NCBI RefSeq assembly: GCF_002192695.1
Contig: NZ_MTLG01000002.1
Location: 1 to 64,000, forward strand
Direction: 5' to 3'
DNA from: Achromobacter xylosoxidans
Lineage (GTDB): Bacteria; Pseudomonadota; Gammaproteobacteria; Burkholderiales; Burkholderiaceae_B
Length of the DNA stretch: 64,000 nucleotides
Position 1 is the first letter of the stretch; every line of letters begins with the position of its first letter. Both the position numbers and the translations under genes were made by a program. Positions 1 to 8,711 of the stretch are shown here, piece after piece. The notes under the pieces are model-generated. The model ran no database searches. It saw only the letters and a program-made list of their open reading frames with translations, and was not told where the DNA came from.

Positions 1-164
1 GCCTGTCGCGTCGGCGGCCTGCGGGGCGCGGGGCGTCGATAAGCCCGAGGGAATCTGAAGGGAAGGCCGAAGGCCTGGACGAAGATGACGAAGGGGTAGT
101 CCGGAGCGAAGGCTCCGGACCGCAATCGTTGCCCCGCGCCCCGCAGGCCGCCGACGCGACAGGC
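1..164. repeat. 164-bp element with perfect 34-bp terminal inverted repeats
   Basis: Positions 1-34 are the exact reverse complement of 131-164, a 34-bp perfect inverted repeat around a 96-bp centre. The centre holds a second perfect hairpin, GTCCGGAGC (99-107) and GCTCCGGAC (112-120) around a 4-nt loop, and a small one, AGGCC/GGCCT (64-76). The left arm touches the window edge, so the repeat may be longer. The element begins 39 bp past the stop codon of the oxidoreductase at 203. I see no protein-coding signal in it. It could be a MITE-like or REP-like intergenic repeat, or a strongly folded RNA. It does not look like an ordinary terminator, because it has no T-run and the loop is very long. 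Confidence 0.85.
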
Positions 165-202
165 GCCTCAAGAACCTGCACCAACCGCAATAGCCAGCAA
201 CA

Positions 203-3200
203 TCAAGCCACCCGAGCCCCACCAATAGAAACCACACTCGCACTAAACCCCTTCAACAACTCCTCCCTCCGCAAAGCCACCTTCGCCATCGCCGCCTCCT
301 TCACATGCCCATACCCCCGTATCTCCTCGGGCAAACTCGCCAACGCCACTGCCCGCTCCAGATTCCCGCGATTCAGTTTCGACAGGATCGCGCTCAAGGT
401 CTCCCGGTACTCGCGGATCAGTTCGCGTTCGGCGCGGCGCTCGGCGGTGTAGCCGAACAGGTCCAGCCTTGATCCCCGCAACTTCCGCATCCGCGCCAAC
501 AAACCGAAGACCCGCAACATCCCCGGCCCATAGCTGCGCTTGATCAGATGGCCGTCCTTATCCTTGCGCGCAAACAGCGGCGGCGCCAGATGGAAGTGCA
601 GCTTCCAGTCGCCTTCGAACTGCGCCTGCACGCGCTTGAGGAACTCGCCGTCCGAGTACAGGCGCGCCACCTCGTACTCGTCCTTGTAGGCCATCAGCTT
701 GAAGTAGTAGCGCGCCACCGCCAGCGCCAGGCGGTTGGTCCCGGTGGCCTCGCGCTCGGCGCGCGCCACCTTGTCCACCAGCTCCGTGTATTGCCTGGCG
801 TAGGCCGCGTCCTGATAGTCTGTCAGGAACGTCTTGCGCACCGCCACCAATCGCTCCAGCTCACCGGCGGGCTTCTTCAGTTCCAGAACCGGACTGGCGG
901 CGCGCGGGCGCTTGAGTTCGATGATGCCCTCGGGCTGCGATGGCGCGCCGTTGGCGATCAGGCGCTTCACGTCCGCCAGGTCGTGCGCGGCGCGGCGGCC
1001 CCAGGCGAAGGCAGTGAGGTTGTTCTGCACCTGCTGGCCGTTCAGTTCGATGGCGCGCAGGAGCGCCTCCTGCGACAGCGGAATCCAGCCCTTCTGGTAG
1101 GCATAGCCCATCATCAGCGGATTGGAATAGATCGCGTCGCCCAGCAGGCCCACGGCCAGCGCTACGGCGTCGACGGTGGCCAGGTGCTCCTTGCCGCAAG
1201 CGGCCGCCAGGTCGGCGGTCAGGTTGGCGCCCGGCAGCGTCCAGTCCGGATTGCTGACGAAGGCCGCGGTCGGCGCGGTGTCGCTGTTGAGCAGGACGCG
1301 CGAACGGTCCGGATTCAGCCGCGCCATGGATTCCGCGCTGGTGGCCACGACCAGGTCGCCGGCCAGCAGCAGGTCGGCCTCGCCCATGGCGACCCGCGTG
1401 TTCAGCAGGCGGTCCGGCGTTTGCGCCAGCACCACGTGCGAATACACCGCGCCGCCCTTCTGCGCCAGACCCGCCATGTCCAGCACCGAGCAGCCCTTGC
1501 CTTCCAGGTGCGCCGCCATGCCCAGCAACTGGCCGATGGTGACCACGCCCGTGCCGCCCACGCCGACGATGAAAACGCCGTAGGGCTGATGCAGTTCGCG
1601 CGCGGCCGGATGCGGCACATCGTCGTCGATGACGCCGTCCTGCGCCAGCGCGCCCGGCTTCTTGAGCTTGCCGCCTTCCACCGTCACGAAGCTGGGGCAA
1701 AAGCCCTTCAGACAGGAGAAATCCTTGTTGCAGCTGGACTGGTTGATCGTGCGCTTGCGGCCGAACTCGGTGTCCAAGGGTTCCACCGACAGGCAGTGCG
1801 ATTTCTGCGAACAGTCGCCGCAGCCTTCGCACACGCGTTCGTTGATGAGCACGCGGCGGGCCGGATCGGGGTAGGCGTTGCGCTTGCGGCGGCGGCGCTT
1901 CTCGGTGGCGCAGGTCTGGTCATAGATCAGCACCGATACCGCGGGATGCTCGCGCAGTTCGCGCATCACGGCGTCCAGCTCGTCGCGGTGCCTGACCGGC
2001 ACGCCCGGCGCCAGCCCTTCGATGCGTTTGTACTTTTCGGGATCGTCCGTGACCACGATGATCTTCTTGACGCCCTCGGCCTCCATCTGGCGGCTGATCA
2101 TCGGCACGCTCAAGGGGCCGTCCACCGGCTGTCCGCCGGTCATCGCCACGGCATCGTTGAACAGGATCTTGTAGGTAATCGGCACCTTGGCCGCCACCGC
2201 CGCGCGTATCGCCAGGAGGCCCGAATGGAAGTAAGTGCCGTCGCCCAGGTTGGCGAACACGTGCTTTTCCTCGGTGAACGGCGCCTGCCCCACCCAGGGC
2301 ACGCCCTCGCCGCCCATCTGCGTGTAGACATCAGTGCTGCGGTCCATCCACCTGACCATGTAATGGCAACCTATGCCGGCCATCCCGCGCGAGCCTTCCG
2401 GCAGGCGGGTCGAGGTGTTGTGCGGACAGCCCGAACAGAACCAGGGCTTGCGCTCTTCGACCACACGCGGGCGCGCCAGCGCCTGTTCGCGGCCGCTGAT
2501 GAAGGCCAGGCGCGCCTCGATGCCGGCGCGCACGTCCTTGGGCAATTCGAAGCGCAGCAGGCGCGCGGCGATGGCGCGCGCGACCATGGCGGGCGAGAAC
2601 TCGTAGTGCGCTGGCAGCAGCCAGTTGCCTTGCGGCACCGACCATTCGCCGCCATCCTTGTCGTCGAACTTGCCGACCACGCGCGGAATCTTCTTGCCGC
2701 TGCCGATCCAGCTGAACAGTTCCTCCTTCAGCTGGTACTCCAGCACCTGGCGCTTTTCCTCGACCACCAGGATCTCGTCCAGGCCCTCGGCGAAGCGCTG
2801 CATGCCGGTGGACTCCAGCGGCCAGACCATGCCCACCTTGAACAGGCGCAGGCCGATGCGCTGGCATACGGCCTCGGACAGCCCCAGGTCGGACAGCGCC
2901 TGGCGCGTGTCCAGGTAGGCCTTGCCCGAGGTCATGATGCCGAAGCGCGCATCGCGCTGCGGCACCTTCCAGAGTTCGCGGTTGAGCTGGTTGGCGCGGG
3001 CATAGGCCAACGCGGCATAGAGCTTGTAGTCCAGCAGGCGGGCCTCCTGCTGCAGCGGCGTGTCGGGCAGCCGGATGTTCAGGCCGTCGGCCGGCAGCTG
3101 GAAGTCCTGCGGCAGCAGGATCTGCACGCGGTGCGGATCCACGTCCACCGACGCCGAGACTTCGACGATGTCGGTGATGCACTTCATGCCCACCCAGACG

Positions 3201-3811
3201 CCCGCGTAGCGGCTCATCGCCCAGCCATGCAGCCCGTAGTCCAGCACTTCCTGCACGCTGGACGGAAACAGCGCGGGAATCATGCAGGCCTTGAGGATGT
3301 GGTCGCTCTGGTGCGGCAGGGTCGAGGACTTGGCGGGGTGGTCATCACCGGCCACCACCAGCACGCCGCCGTGGCGCGAGGTGCCGGCGGCATTGGCGTG
3401 CTTGAAGACGTCGCCGCAGCGGTCCACGCCGGGCCCCTTGCCGTACCACATGCCGAACACGCCGTCATACTTGGCGCCCGGGAACAGGTTGACCTGCTGC
3501 GAGCCCCACACCGCGGTGGCGGCCAGGTCCTCGTTGATGCCGGGCTGGAACTCGACGTGGTGGGCCTTCAGGTACTTGGCCGCCTTCCACATGTTCTGGT
3601 CCACGCCGCCCAGCGGAGACCCGCGGTAGCCGGACACGAAGCCCGCCGTGTTCAGTCCGGCGCGCGCATCGCGCACGCGCTGCATCATGGGCAGGCGGAC
3701 CAGGGCGTGGATGCCGCTCATCCAGGCGCGCCCGGATTCCAGGGTGTACTTGTCGTCCAGCTGGACGGATTCGAGCGCGGCACGCAAGGCAGGCGTAAGA
3801 GGAGCGTTCAT
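203..3811 (-). CDS. Indolepyruvate ferredoxin oxidoreductase family protein (fused subunits)
   Basis: Predicted 1202-aa cytoplasmic enzyme of the 2-oxoacid:ferredoxin oxidoreductase superfamily. The family oxidatively decarboxylates arylpyruvates with CoA to aryl-acetyl-CoA, CO2 and reduced ferredoxin. The N-terminal pyrimidine-binding part has GYRGSPLGG near residue 60. A cysteine motif CSGCPHNTS lies near 458, the TPP-binding GDGTYFHSG near 525, a ferredoxin-type CEGCGDCSQKSHC near 658, and the gamma-subunit nucleotide fold GVGGTGVVTIGQ near 745. The separate IorA and IorB chains of archaea are thus fused here. The start is the ATG at 3811 behind GGAG; an upstream in-frame ATG at 3883 lacks support. 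The last 40-60 codons use many T-ending and TTG codons, unlike the rest of the gene. It is divergent from mutY. The exact substrate is not certain. Confidence 0.93.
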   Translation of the reverse strand: MNAPLTPALRAALESVQLDDKYTLESGRAWMSGIHALVRLPMMQRVRDARAGLNTAGFVSGYRGSPLGGVDQNMWKAAKYLKAHHVEFQPGINEDLAATAVWGSQQVNLFPGAKYDGVFGMWYGKGPGVDRCGDVFKHANAAGTSRHGGVLVVAGDDHPAKSSTLPHQSDHILKACMIPALFPSSVQEVLDYGLHGWAMSRYAGVWVGMKCITDIVEVSASVDVDPHRVQILLPQDFQLPADGLNIRLPDTPLQQEARLLDYKLYAALAYARANQLNRELWKVPQRDARFGIMTSGKAYLDTRQALSDLGLSEAVCQRIGLRLFKVGMVWPLESTGMQRFAEGLDEILVVEEKRQVLEYQLKEELFSWIGSGKKIPRVVGKFDDKDGGEWSVPQGNWLLPAHYEFSPAMVARAIAARLLRFELPKDVRAGIEARLAFISGREQALARPRVVEERKPWFCSGCPHNTSTRLPEGSRGMAGIGCHYMVRWMDRSTDVYTQMGGEGVPWVGQAPFTEEKHVFANLGDGTYFHSGLLAIRAAVAAKVPITYKILFNDAVAMTGGQPVDGPLSVPMISRQMEAEGVKKIIVVTDDPEKYKRIEGLAPGVPVRHRDELDAVMRELREHPAVSVLIYDQTCATEKRRRRKRNAYPDPARRVLINERVCEGCGDCSQKSHCLSVEPLDTEFGRKRTINQSSCNKDFSCLKGFCPSFVTVEGGKLKKPGALAQDGVIDDDVPHPAARELHQPYGVFIVGVGGTGVVTIGQLLGMAAHLEGKGCSVLDMAGLAQKGGAVYSHVVLAQTPDRLLNTRVAMGEADLLLAGDLVVATSAESMARLNPDRSRVLLNSDTAPTAAFVSNPDWTLPGANLTADLAAACGKEHLATVDAVALAVGLLGDAIYSNPLMMGYAYQKGWIPLSQEALLRAIELNGQQVQNNLTAFAWGRRAAHDLADVKRLIANGAPSQPEGIIELKRPRAASPVLELKKPAGELERLVAVRKTFLTDYQDAAYARQYTELVDKVARAEREATGTNRLALAVARYYFKLMAYKDEYEVARLYSDGEFLKRVQAQFEGDWKLHFHLAPPLFARKDKDGHLIKRSYGPGMLRVFGLLARMRKLRGSRLDLFGYTAERRAERELIREYRETLSAILSKLNRGNLERAVALASLPEEIRGYGHVKEAAMAKVALRREELLKGFSASVVSIGGARVA

Positions 3812-3978
3812 GTCTACTCCAAGGGATCCAGGAACCCCGGCCGGCTTACGCGACACCCTCTTGAAGCGCACGCGGGCGAGCAAGGGACGTGAATTGCGGG
3901 CGCTGGCGCGCTTCTGTTTCCACTGGTTGTAACCGGTCGCCCCACCCCCGGCAATAGGGCGATGCGATAATTGCCGCC

Positions 3979-5049
3979 ATGGACTTCGCCCCTCGTATCG
4001 TCGACTGGCAGCGCCGCCACGGCCGCCACGATCTTCCCTGGCAAAACACCCGGGACCCTTACCGCATCTGGCTCTCGGAGATCATGCTGCAGCAGACGCA
4101 GGTGGCGACGGTCATCCCGTACTACGAGCGCTTCCTGCAGCGCTTCCCGGACGTGGCCGCGCTGGCCGCCGCGGCGCAGGAAGACGTGATGCCTTACTGG
4201 GCCGGGCTGGGCTACTACGCCCGCGCGCGCAACCTGCACCGCTGCGCGCAAGAGATCGCGCGCGACTGGGGCGGGCGCTTCCCGCCCACGGCTGAAGCCA
4301 TCGCCACGCTGCCCGGCATCGGCCGCTCCACCGCCGCGGCCATCGCCGCCTTCGCCTACGGCGAGCGCTCGCCCATCCTGGACGGCAACGTCAAGCGCGT
4401 GTTCACGCGGCACTTCGGCATCGCCGGCGATCCGACCAAACGCGAAGTCGAACAGAAGCTGTGGGCCTTGGCGGATGCGCAGGTCGAGGCCGCGCCCGGC
4501 CTGGACATGGCCGCCTACACGCAGGGACTGATGGACCTGGGCGCCACGCTATGCACGCGCGGCAAGCCCGCCTGCGAGTCCTGCCCCGTCGCGGAAAGCT
4601 GCGTGGCCAAGCGCGAAGGCCGCCAGGCCGAACTGCCCACGCCGAAAGCGCGCAAGGCGATCCCCGAACGCGAGACCTGTATGCTGGTCCTGCGGCACGA
4701 AGGCGCCTTCCTGCTGCAGCAACGGCCCGAACCCGGCATCTGGGGCGGACTGTGGAGCCTGCCCGAATTCGATGTATCGCAAGACCCGGACAGCGCCTCG
4801 CGCGCGTTGGGGCTGGAGCCCGAACAGCGCTTCGAGCTGGCCGCCTTCGCCCACACCTTCACGCACTACCGCCTGCACATCCGGCCCTGGCTGGTGCCGG
4901 TGCGCGGGGCCGGCCTGCGCGAGTCCGCAAGACCCGAGCGCTGGGTGCCGGCGGATGAACTGGCATCGGTGGCGCTGCCGGCGCCGGTGAAGAAGCTGCT
5001 GCAGGGACTGGTCGACGCAGGCATGCAGGACAGCTTGTTCAAGCTTTGA
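3979..5049 (+). CDS. mutY: A/G-specific adenine DNA glycosylase MutY
   Basis: Base-excision repair enzyme of 356 aa that removes adenine mispaired with 8-oxoguanine. The catalytic Glu is E34 in the LSEIMLQQTQV motif. The helix-hairpin-helix LPGIGRSTAAAI (about 113-124) is followed by the catalytic Asp in ILDGNVKRV. A [4Fe-4S] loop has the expected C-x6-C-x2-C-x5-C spacing (C192, C199, C202, C208). The C-terminal third is the NUDIX-like domain that recognises 8-oxoG. Length and domain order are normal for the family. It is divergent from the oxidoreductase and convergent with the Bug receptor gene 20 bp downstream. Confidence 0.97.
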   Translation: MDFAPRIVDWQRRHGRHDLPWQNTRDPYRIWLSEIMLQQTQVATVIPYYERFLQRFPDVAALAAAAQEDVMPYWAGLGYYARARNLHRCAQEIARDWGGRFPPTAEAIATLPGIGRSTAAAIAAFAYGERSPILDGNVKRVFTRHFGIAGDPTKREVEQKLWALADAQVEAAPGLDMAAYTQGLMDLGATLCTRGKPACESCPVAESCVAKREGRQAELPTPKARKAIPERETCMLVLRHEGAFLLQQRPEPGIWGGLWSLPEFDVSQDPDSASRALGLEPEQRFELAAFAHTFTHYRLHIRPWLVPVRGAGLRESARPERWVPADELASVALPAPVKKLLQGLVDAGMQDSLFKL

Positions 5050-5069
5050 GCAGCGGCAGCGCAGGCCAC

Positions 5070-6029
5070 TCAGTTGGTCATGCGCGGCAGGTTCGCCGCC
5101 TTGATGGCCCGCCCCATCTGCTCGTAGGTGGTGCCGACCATCTTGGCGTAGTCCTGCCCGGACAGCCAAACTGGATCCACGCCCAGCTGCTTATAGGTCT
5201 GCTGCAGACGGTCGGAGGCGACGGCCGTTTTTGCCGACTGTTCCAGCCGCGTCCGCACGGACTCTGGCGTGCCCTTGGGCACCGCGAGGCCCAGCCAGGA
5301 ATCGATCTCGACGTCATAACCGGCCTCTTTCAAGGTGGGCACGTCGGGAAATTCGGGCCAGCGGATCGGGCTCGCGGACGCCAGCAGGCGCAGGCGGCCC
5401 GACTGGATGTAGCTGGTCACGTCCGAGGGGTTCTGGACGATGACGTCGACCTGTTTGCCCAATAGGGCCGAGACGGTCTCGCTACCGGACTTGTACGACA
5501 CCTGCTCGAACTTGGCGCCTGTGACCCGCCCCAGGTCGAACATGGCCAGATTGTTTGGCGCGGACGGCGCACCGAAGAATATGCCCGGGCCTTGCTTGGC
5601 CGCCGCAACCAGATCCGCAACGCTCTTGTACGGGGAATCCGCCCGCACCACCACGCCGTAATGGTAGCGGCCGTAAGCCGCGACGAAGTCGAAATCGCGG
5701 GCAGCGTAGGAAATCGTCATCAGGTGCGGCATGATGGCGATGGACGACAACGTCACCACGCCCACGTTGTAGCCGTCGGCCGGCTGCTTGGCCACGTAGG
5801 CCGGGCCGATGGTGCCCAGCGCCCCAGGCCGGTTGAAGACCACCACAGAGCGGCCCAGGTCCGCTTCCATCGCGCGCGCCAACTCGCGGCTGGCGACGTC
5901 GGTGTTGCCGCCTGCCCCGTAGTTGACGGTCAGCGTGACTTCCTTGTCCGGCCATGCCTGGGCCGGCGCCGCTGCCGCGCACAGCGCAGCGGCGGCGGCA
6001 ACCGCCGCCAGCAATGTTGCTCCTTTCAT
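5070..6029 (-). CDS. Bug-family tripartite tricarboxylate transporter substrate-binding protein
   Basis: Periplasmic solute receptor of 319 aa with a clear signal peptide (positively charged MKG, alanine-rich core, AQA cleavage site near residue 25). The mature part has the TctC/Bug signature: VNYGAGGNTDVASRELA near 37-53, then FNRPGALGTIG. Bug proteins bind carboxylates, amides or other small organics for TctAB-type carriers; no TctA or TctB gene lies nearby. The ATG at 6029 behind AGGAG was chosen over one at 6092. It is the third gene of the minus-strand operon that starts at 8549, which suggests it binds the substrate of the two enzymes upstream. The ligand cannot be read from sequence. 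Confidence 0.93.
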   Translation of the reverse strand: MKGATLLAAVAAAAALCAAAAPAQAWPDKEVTLTVNYGAGGNTDVASRELARAMEADLGRSVVVFNRPGALGTIGPAYVAKQPADGYNVGVVTLSSIAIMPHLMTISYAARDFDFVAAYGRYHYGVVVRADSPYKSVADLVAAAKQGPGIFFGAPSAPNNLAMFDLGRVTGAKFEQVSYKSGSETVSALLGKQVDVIVQNPSDVTSYIQSGRLRLLASASPIRWPEFPDVPTLKEAGYDVEIDSWLGLAVPKGTPESVRTRLEQSAKTAVASDRLQQTYKQLGVDPVWLSGQDYAKMVGTTYEQMGRAIKAANLPRMTN

Positions 6030-6069
6030 GCTTGTCTCCTGTTGGTTTTTTGTGCGTGCGGCTGCCTGC

Positions 6070-6825
6070 TCACGGCATGTAGAAGCCGCCATTGATGTCG
6101 AGGATGGCGCCGTTGATGAATCCGGCCTCTTCCGCGGCCAGGAAAACCATGGCTGCGGCCACCTCCTCGGGAGTGCCCAGGCGGCGCACAGGGATCTGCG
6201 CCGCGTAGCTCTCGTTCACCGAGGGCGCGGCCTGCTGCGCCATCTCGGTCAGAATGCGCCCCGGCGTGATCGCATTGGCGGTGATACCGTGCGGCCCCAT
6301 TTCCGCGGCGATCGCGCGGGTCAGGCCCAGCACGCCCGCCTTGGACGCCATGTAGCTGCCGCCCGCCACCAGCGATTTGGCCCGGCCGGCCAGCGAGGAT
6401 ACGTTGACGATGCGCCCCCACTCCTGATCTCGCATGGCGGGCAGCACCATCTGGCACAGCCGCAGGATGGACGTGAGATTGACCTGCAACACGGATTCCC
6501 ACTCCTCGGTACTGATGTCCAGGATGCCCGAGGAATTGCCGTTGGCCTGCTTGGGCGAAATGCCGGCGTTGTTCATCAGCACCGACACCGGCCCCCAGGC
6601 CGCGCGCGCGCTATCAAGCAGCGCCTGCATGGCGGCGTAGTCCGTGACATCGGCGCGCTCGGTGCGCAGCCGGGCGGAGGGGCCTCCCAATTTTTGCGGG
6701 TCGACGCCTTCGCGGCTGACCGCGATGACGCGGTAGTCCTTGGCTAGCAGTTGACGCGCGGCCTCCAGGCCGATGCCGCGTCCCGCGCCTGTCACCAGCG
6801 CCACTTTGCTCGGATCTTTTTTCAT
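6070..6825 (-). CDS. Short-chain dehydrogenase/reductase, second gene of TPP-enzyme operon
   Basis: Classical SDR of 251 aa. The Rossmann motif TGAGRGIG is at residues 11-18, NNAG near 90, and the active-site Ser and YMASK (Tyr-x3-Lys) are present. The C-terminal end INGAILDINGGFYMP is typical of 3-oxoacyl-ACP-reductase-like SDRs. The ATG at 6825 overlaps the stop of the TPP enzyme by 4 bp (ATGA), so the two are translationally coupled. It probably oxidises or reduces a hydroxy or keto intermediate linked to the TPP enzyme reaction. NAD(H) is favoured by the Asp in the second strand of many such SDRs, but that is not clear here. The substrate is unknown. Confidence 0.93.
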   Translation of the reverse strand: MKKDPSKVALVTGAGRGIGLEAARQLLAKDYRVIAVSREGVDPQKLGGPSARLRTERADVTDYAAMQALLDSARAAWGPVSVLMNNAGISPKQANGNSSGILDISTEEWESVLQVNLTSILRLCQMVLPAMRDQEWGRIVNVSSLAGRAKSLVAGGSYMASKAGVLGLTRAIAAEMGPHGITANAITPGRILTEMAQQAAPSVNESYAAQIPVRRLGTPEEVAAAMVFLAAEEAGFINGAILDINGGFYMP

Positions 6826-8549
6826 GCCTGCCCCGCCGTGAAGAAGGTGATGGGAGGAAACGCGTTTTCGTCGCACATGACCTCGATCAAGGTGGTCAGT
6901 TCCGCACGGCGAGCCTCTCGCAGCGCGCCCGCCAGATCGGACGGCGCCTCGACGCGCACGCCCAGGCAGCCTGCCGCCCGCGCGACCGCGGCGTGATCCA
7001 CGGGATGGAAATGCACGGCGGAAGTATGGGCGCCGAATTTCACGTTCTCGGCGTGCTTCTGGAAGCCCAGGATGCCGTTGTTGATCACCACCAACGTCAC
7101 CTTGATGCCCATGCGCCTTGCGGTTTCCAGCTCCGACCAGACGTGGCCGAAGCCGCCGTCGCCCACCACGCAGACCACATGCGCGTCCGGCCGCGCCACC
7201 TTGGCGCCCATCGCCATCGGAAAGCCCCAGCCCAAGCCGGCCAGGCCTCGCGGCGTCAGGAAGCGCATGCCCGGCGCCAGCGAGGTCAGGTAGTTGGCGA
7301 TCCAGATCGACGAATAGCTGGCATCCGCGACCACAATCGTGTCCTGGTCCACATCCTGCCGGATTTCCTCCAGCAGGCGTTCGGGGCGGATCGGCTGCTG
7401 GTCCGACAGGCGGACCGCGCGCGACGCCTCCCACGAAGAGGCGCGGCCCGCCTGAATGGCGGCCTCGAGTCCTGCGCGGCGCGATTGCGCTGCCGACAAA
7501 TCGCGGCTGGCAAGCGCGCGTTGCAAGGCCAGGAGGGTTTCCCGCGCGTCACCTGCCAGGCGCAAGGCTTCGTAGTTGCGGCCGATCTCGGCGCCGTCCA
7601 CATCGATATGGATGTAGCGGGCGTTCTTGGGATAGAGCTTCCACGAGTCGGTGGCGTTCTGGTTGGTGCGCGAACCCACCAGCAGCACCACGTCGGCGTC
7701 CGCGATCAACGGACGCAAGTCGCGGCTGGCGCCGTTAGGGCCCATGAAGTACCCGACCACGCCCAGGGAAAGCGGATGCCGCTCGTCGACGCCGCCCTTG
7801 CCCATCACGGTCGTACCCACCGGCAAGTGCGCGGATTCCTGCAACGCGGCCAGGGCCTGGCAGGCGCCGGAAACATGCACGCCGCCGCCGGCGATGACCA
7901 CCGGCCGCTGCGCCCCGGCCAGCAGGTCGGCGGCGGCCTGGATCGCCTCATCGGCGGCGACATTGCGATCCAAGGGGAAGCGGCCCAGGTTCGCCTGGCG
8001 CTGCGTGGCAGCCGCGGCTTCGTTGAGCAAGTCGGCCGGCAGCATCAGCGCGACCGGACCCGGCCGGCCCGAGCAGGCGATGGCAAAAGCCTGGTCCACG
8101 TAGTCCTCGACCCGCGACGCCTCGGTCACGCGGCGTACCCATTTGGTGCAAGACGAGAACAAACCGATATGGTCGAACTCCTGGAAGGCGTTCTTGTCGG
8201 TCTGATCGCGATTGACGTCCTGCACCAGTGCAATCACCGGAATCGACACTTTGAGCGCTTCGGCTAGCGGTGGCACCAGCAGGGTGGCCGCCGGGCCGTT
8301 CTGGGCCGTGACGATAGCGGGCTTGCCGGTAATGCGGGCGTAAGCGTCGGCCATGTAGCCGCCCGCATTCTCGCTGCGATAGGCGACCTGGGTCAGGCCC
8401 AATTCCTCGCAGGCCAAATGCAGCATGCTGGGCAGGCTTTGGCCGAATACATGCGTCACGCCATGGCGGATCAGGGCCCTTGCAATCAAGTGGGCCACGG
8501 TGCCTTGTTGGGTCAGGCCGGGCGCGGCCAGGGGGTGTAGCGCGGACAT
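6822..8549 (-). CDS. Thiamine-pyrophosphate-dependent enzyme, acetolactate-synthase-like
   Basis: Predicted 575-aa member of the acetolactate synthase / benzoylformate decarboxylase / glyoxylate carboligase superfamily. The catalytic Glu is E60 in YRSENAGG. A central domain covers about 200-340. The TPP/Mg motif GDGGFGHVWSELETA is near 461, ending with NNGILGF near 490. No small regulatory subunit gene is adjacent, so a biosynthetic ALS is unlikely. Its place at the head of an operon with an SDR and a Bug receptor, opposite a GntR regulator, points to a catabolic lyase, decarboxylase or carboligase acting on an imported acid. It is divergent from the GntR gene at 8712; promoter and operators lie in 8550-8711. 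Confidence 0.92.
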   Translation of the reverse strand: MSALHPLAAPGLTQQGTVAHLIARALIRHGVTHVFGQSLPSMLHLACEELGLTQVAYRSENAGGYMADAYARITGKPAIVTAQNGPAATLLVPPLAEALKVSIPVIALVQDVNRDQTDKNAFQEFDHIGLFSSCTKWVRRVTEASRVEDYVDQAFAIACSGRPGPVALMLPADLLNEAAAATQRQANLGRFPLDRNVAADEAIQAAADLLAGAQRPVVIAGGGVHVSGACQALAALQESAHLPVGTTVMGKGGVDERHPLSLGVVGYFMGPNGASRDLRPLIADADVVLLVGSRTNQNATDSWKLYPKNARYIHIDVDGAEIGRNYEALRLAGDARETLLALQRALASRDLSAAQSRRAGLEAAIQAGRASSWEASRAVRLSDQQPIRPERLLEEIRQDVDQDTIVVADASYSSIWIANYLTSLAPGMRFLTPRGLAGLGWGFPMAMGAKVARPDAHVVCVVGDGGFGHVWSELETARRMGIKVTLVVINNGILGFQKHAENVKFGAHTSAVHFHPVDHAAVARAAGCLGVRVEAPSDLAGALREARRAELTTLIEVMCDENAFPPITFFTAGQA

Positions 8550-8561
8550 TTCATCTCCTTT

Positions 8562-8579
8562 TATATTTTATAAAATATA
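8562..8579. promoter_or_regulatory. Perfect 18-bp AT-rich palindrome, candidate GntR operator
   Basis: TATATTTTATAAAATATA is its own reverse complement, with core TTTTATAAAA at 8566-8575. It sits 13 bp upstream of the TPP enzyme start codon in the GntR / operon divergent region. Operators of FCD-type GntR regulators are typically short palindromes in such places. Assignment to the regulator at 8712 is inferred from position. Confidence 0.6.
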
Positions 8580-8613
8580 GGCCAGACGAAACTCCACGGT
8601 CAATAATTTTATT

Positions 8614-8623
8614 TTTTATAAAA
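8614..8623. promoter_or_regulatory. Second TTTTATAAAA copy, candidate GntR operator
   Basis: The same 10-bp palindromic core as the site at 8566-8575 recurs with centres 48 bp apart, about 4.6 helical turns. Two copies in one divergent intergenic region suit a dimer pair or looped repressor. The flanks of this copy are less symmetric than those of the first. Confidence 0.5.
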
Positions 8624-8711
8624 TGTAAAGCCGCTGAACGGGGACGGTAGAATCGGGCTGCGCGGGTGACCTCGCACAGAACTTCGCGGCCCGGCCGACC
8701 AGGAACACAGG

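Noticed and set aside
1-164. Reading the 34-bp inverted repeat as a rho-independent terminator of the oxidoreductase gene
   Set aside because: The loop is 96 nt and no T-run follows on the minus strand within the window, so it does not fit the terminator model.
548-3892. Long + strand open frame (about 1114 codons) opposite the indolepyruvate oxidoreductase
   Set aside because: It is antisense to a gene with clear cofactor motifs. High GC makes stop codons rare in the mirrored frame. Its translation is low-complexity (His, Arg, Gln, Val) with no domain.
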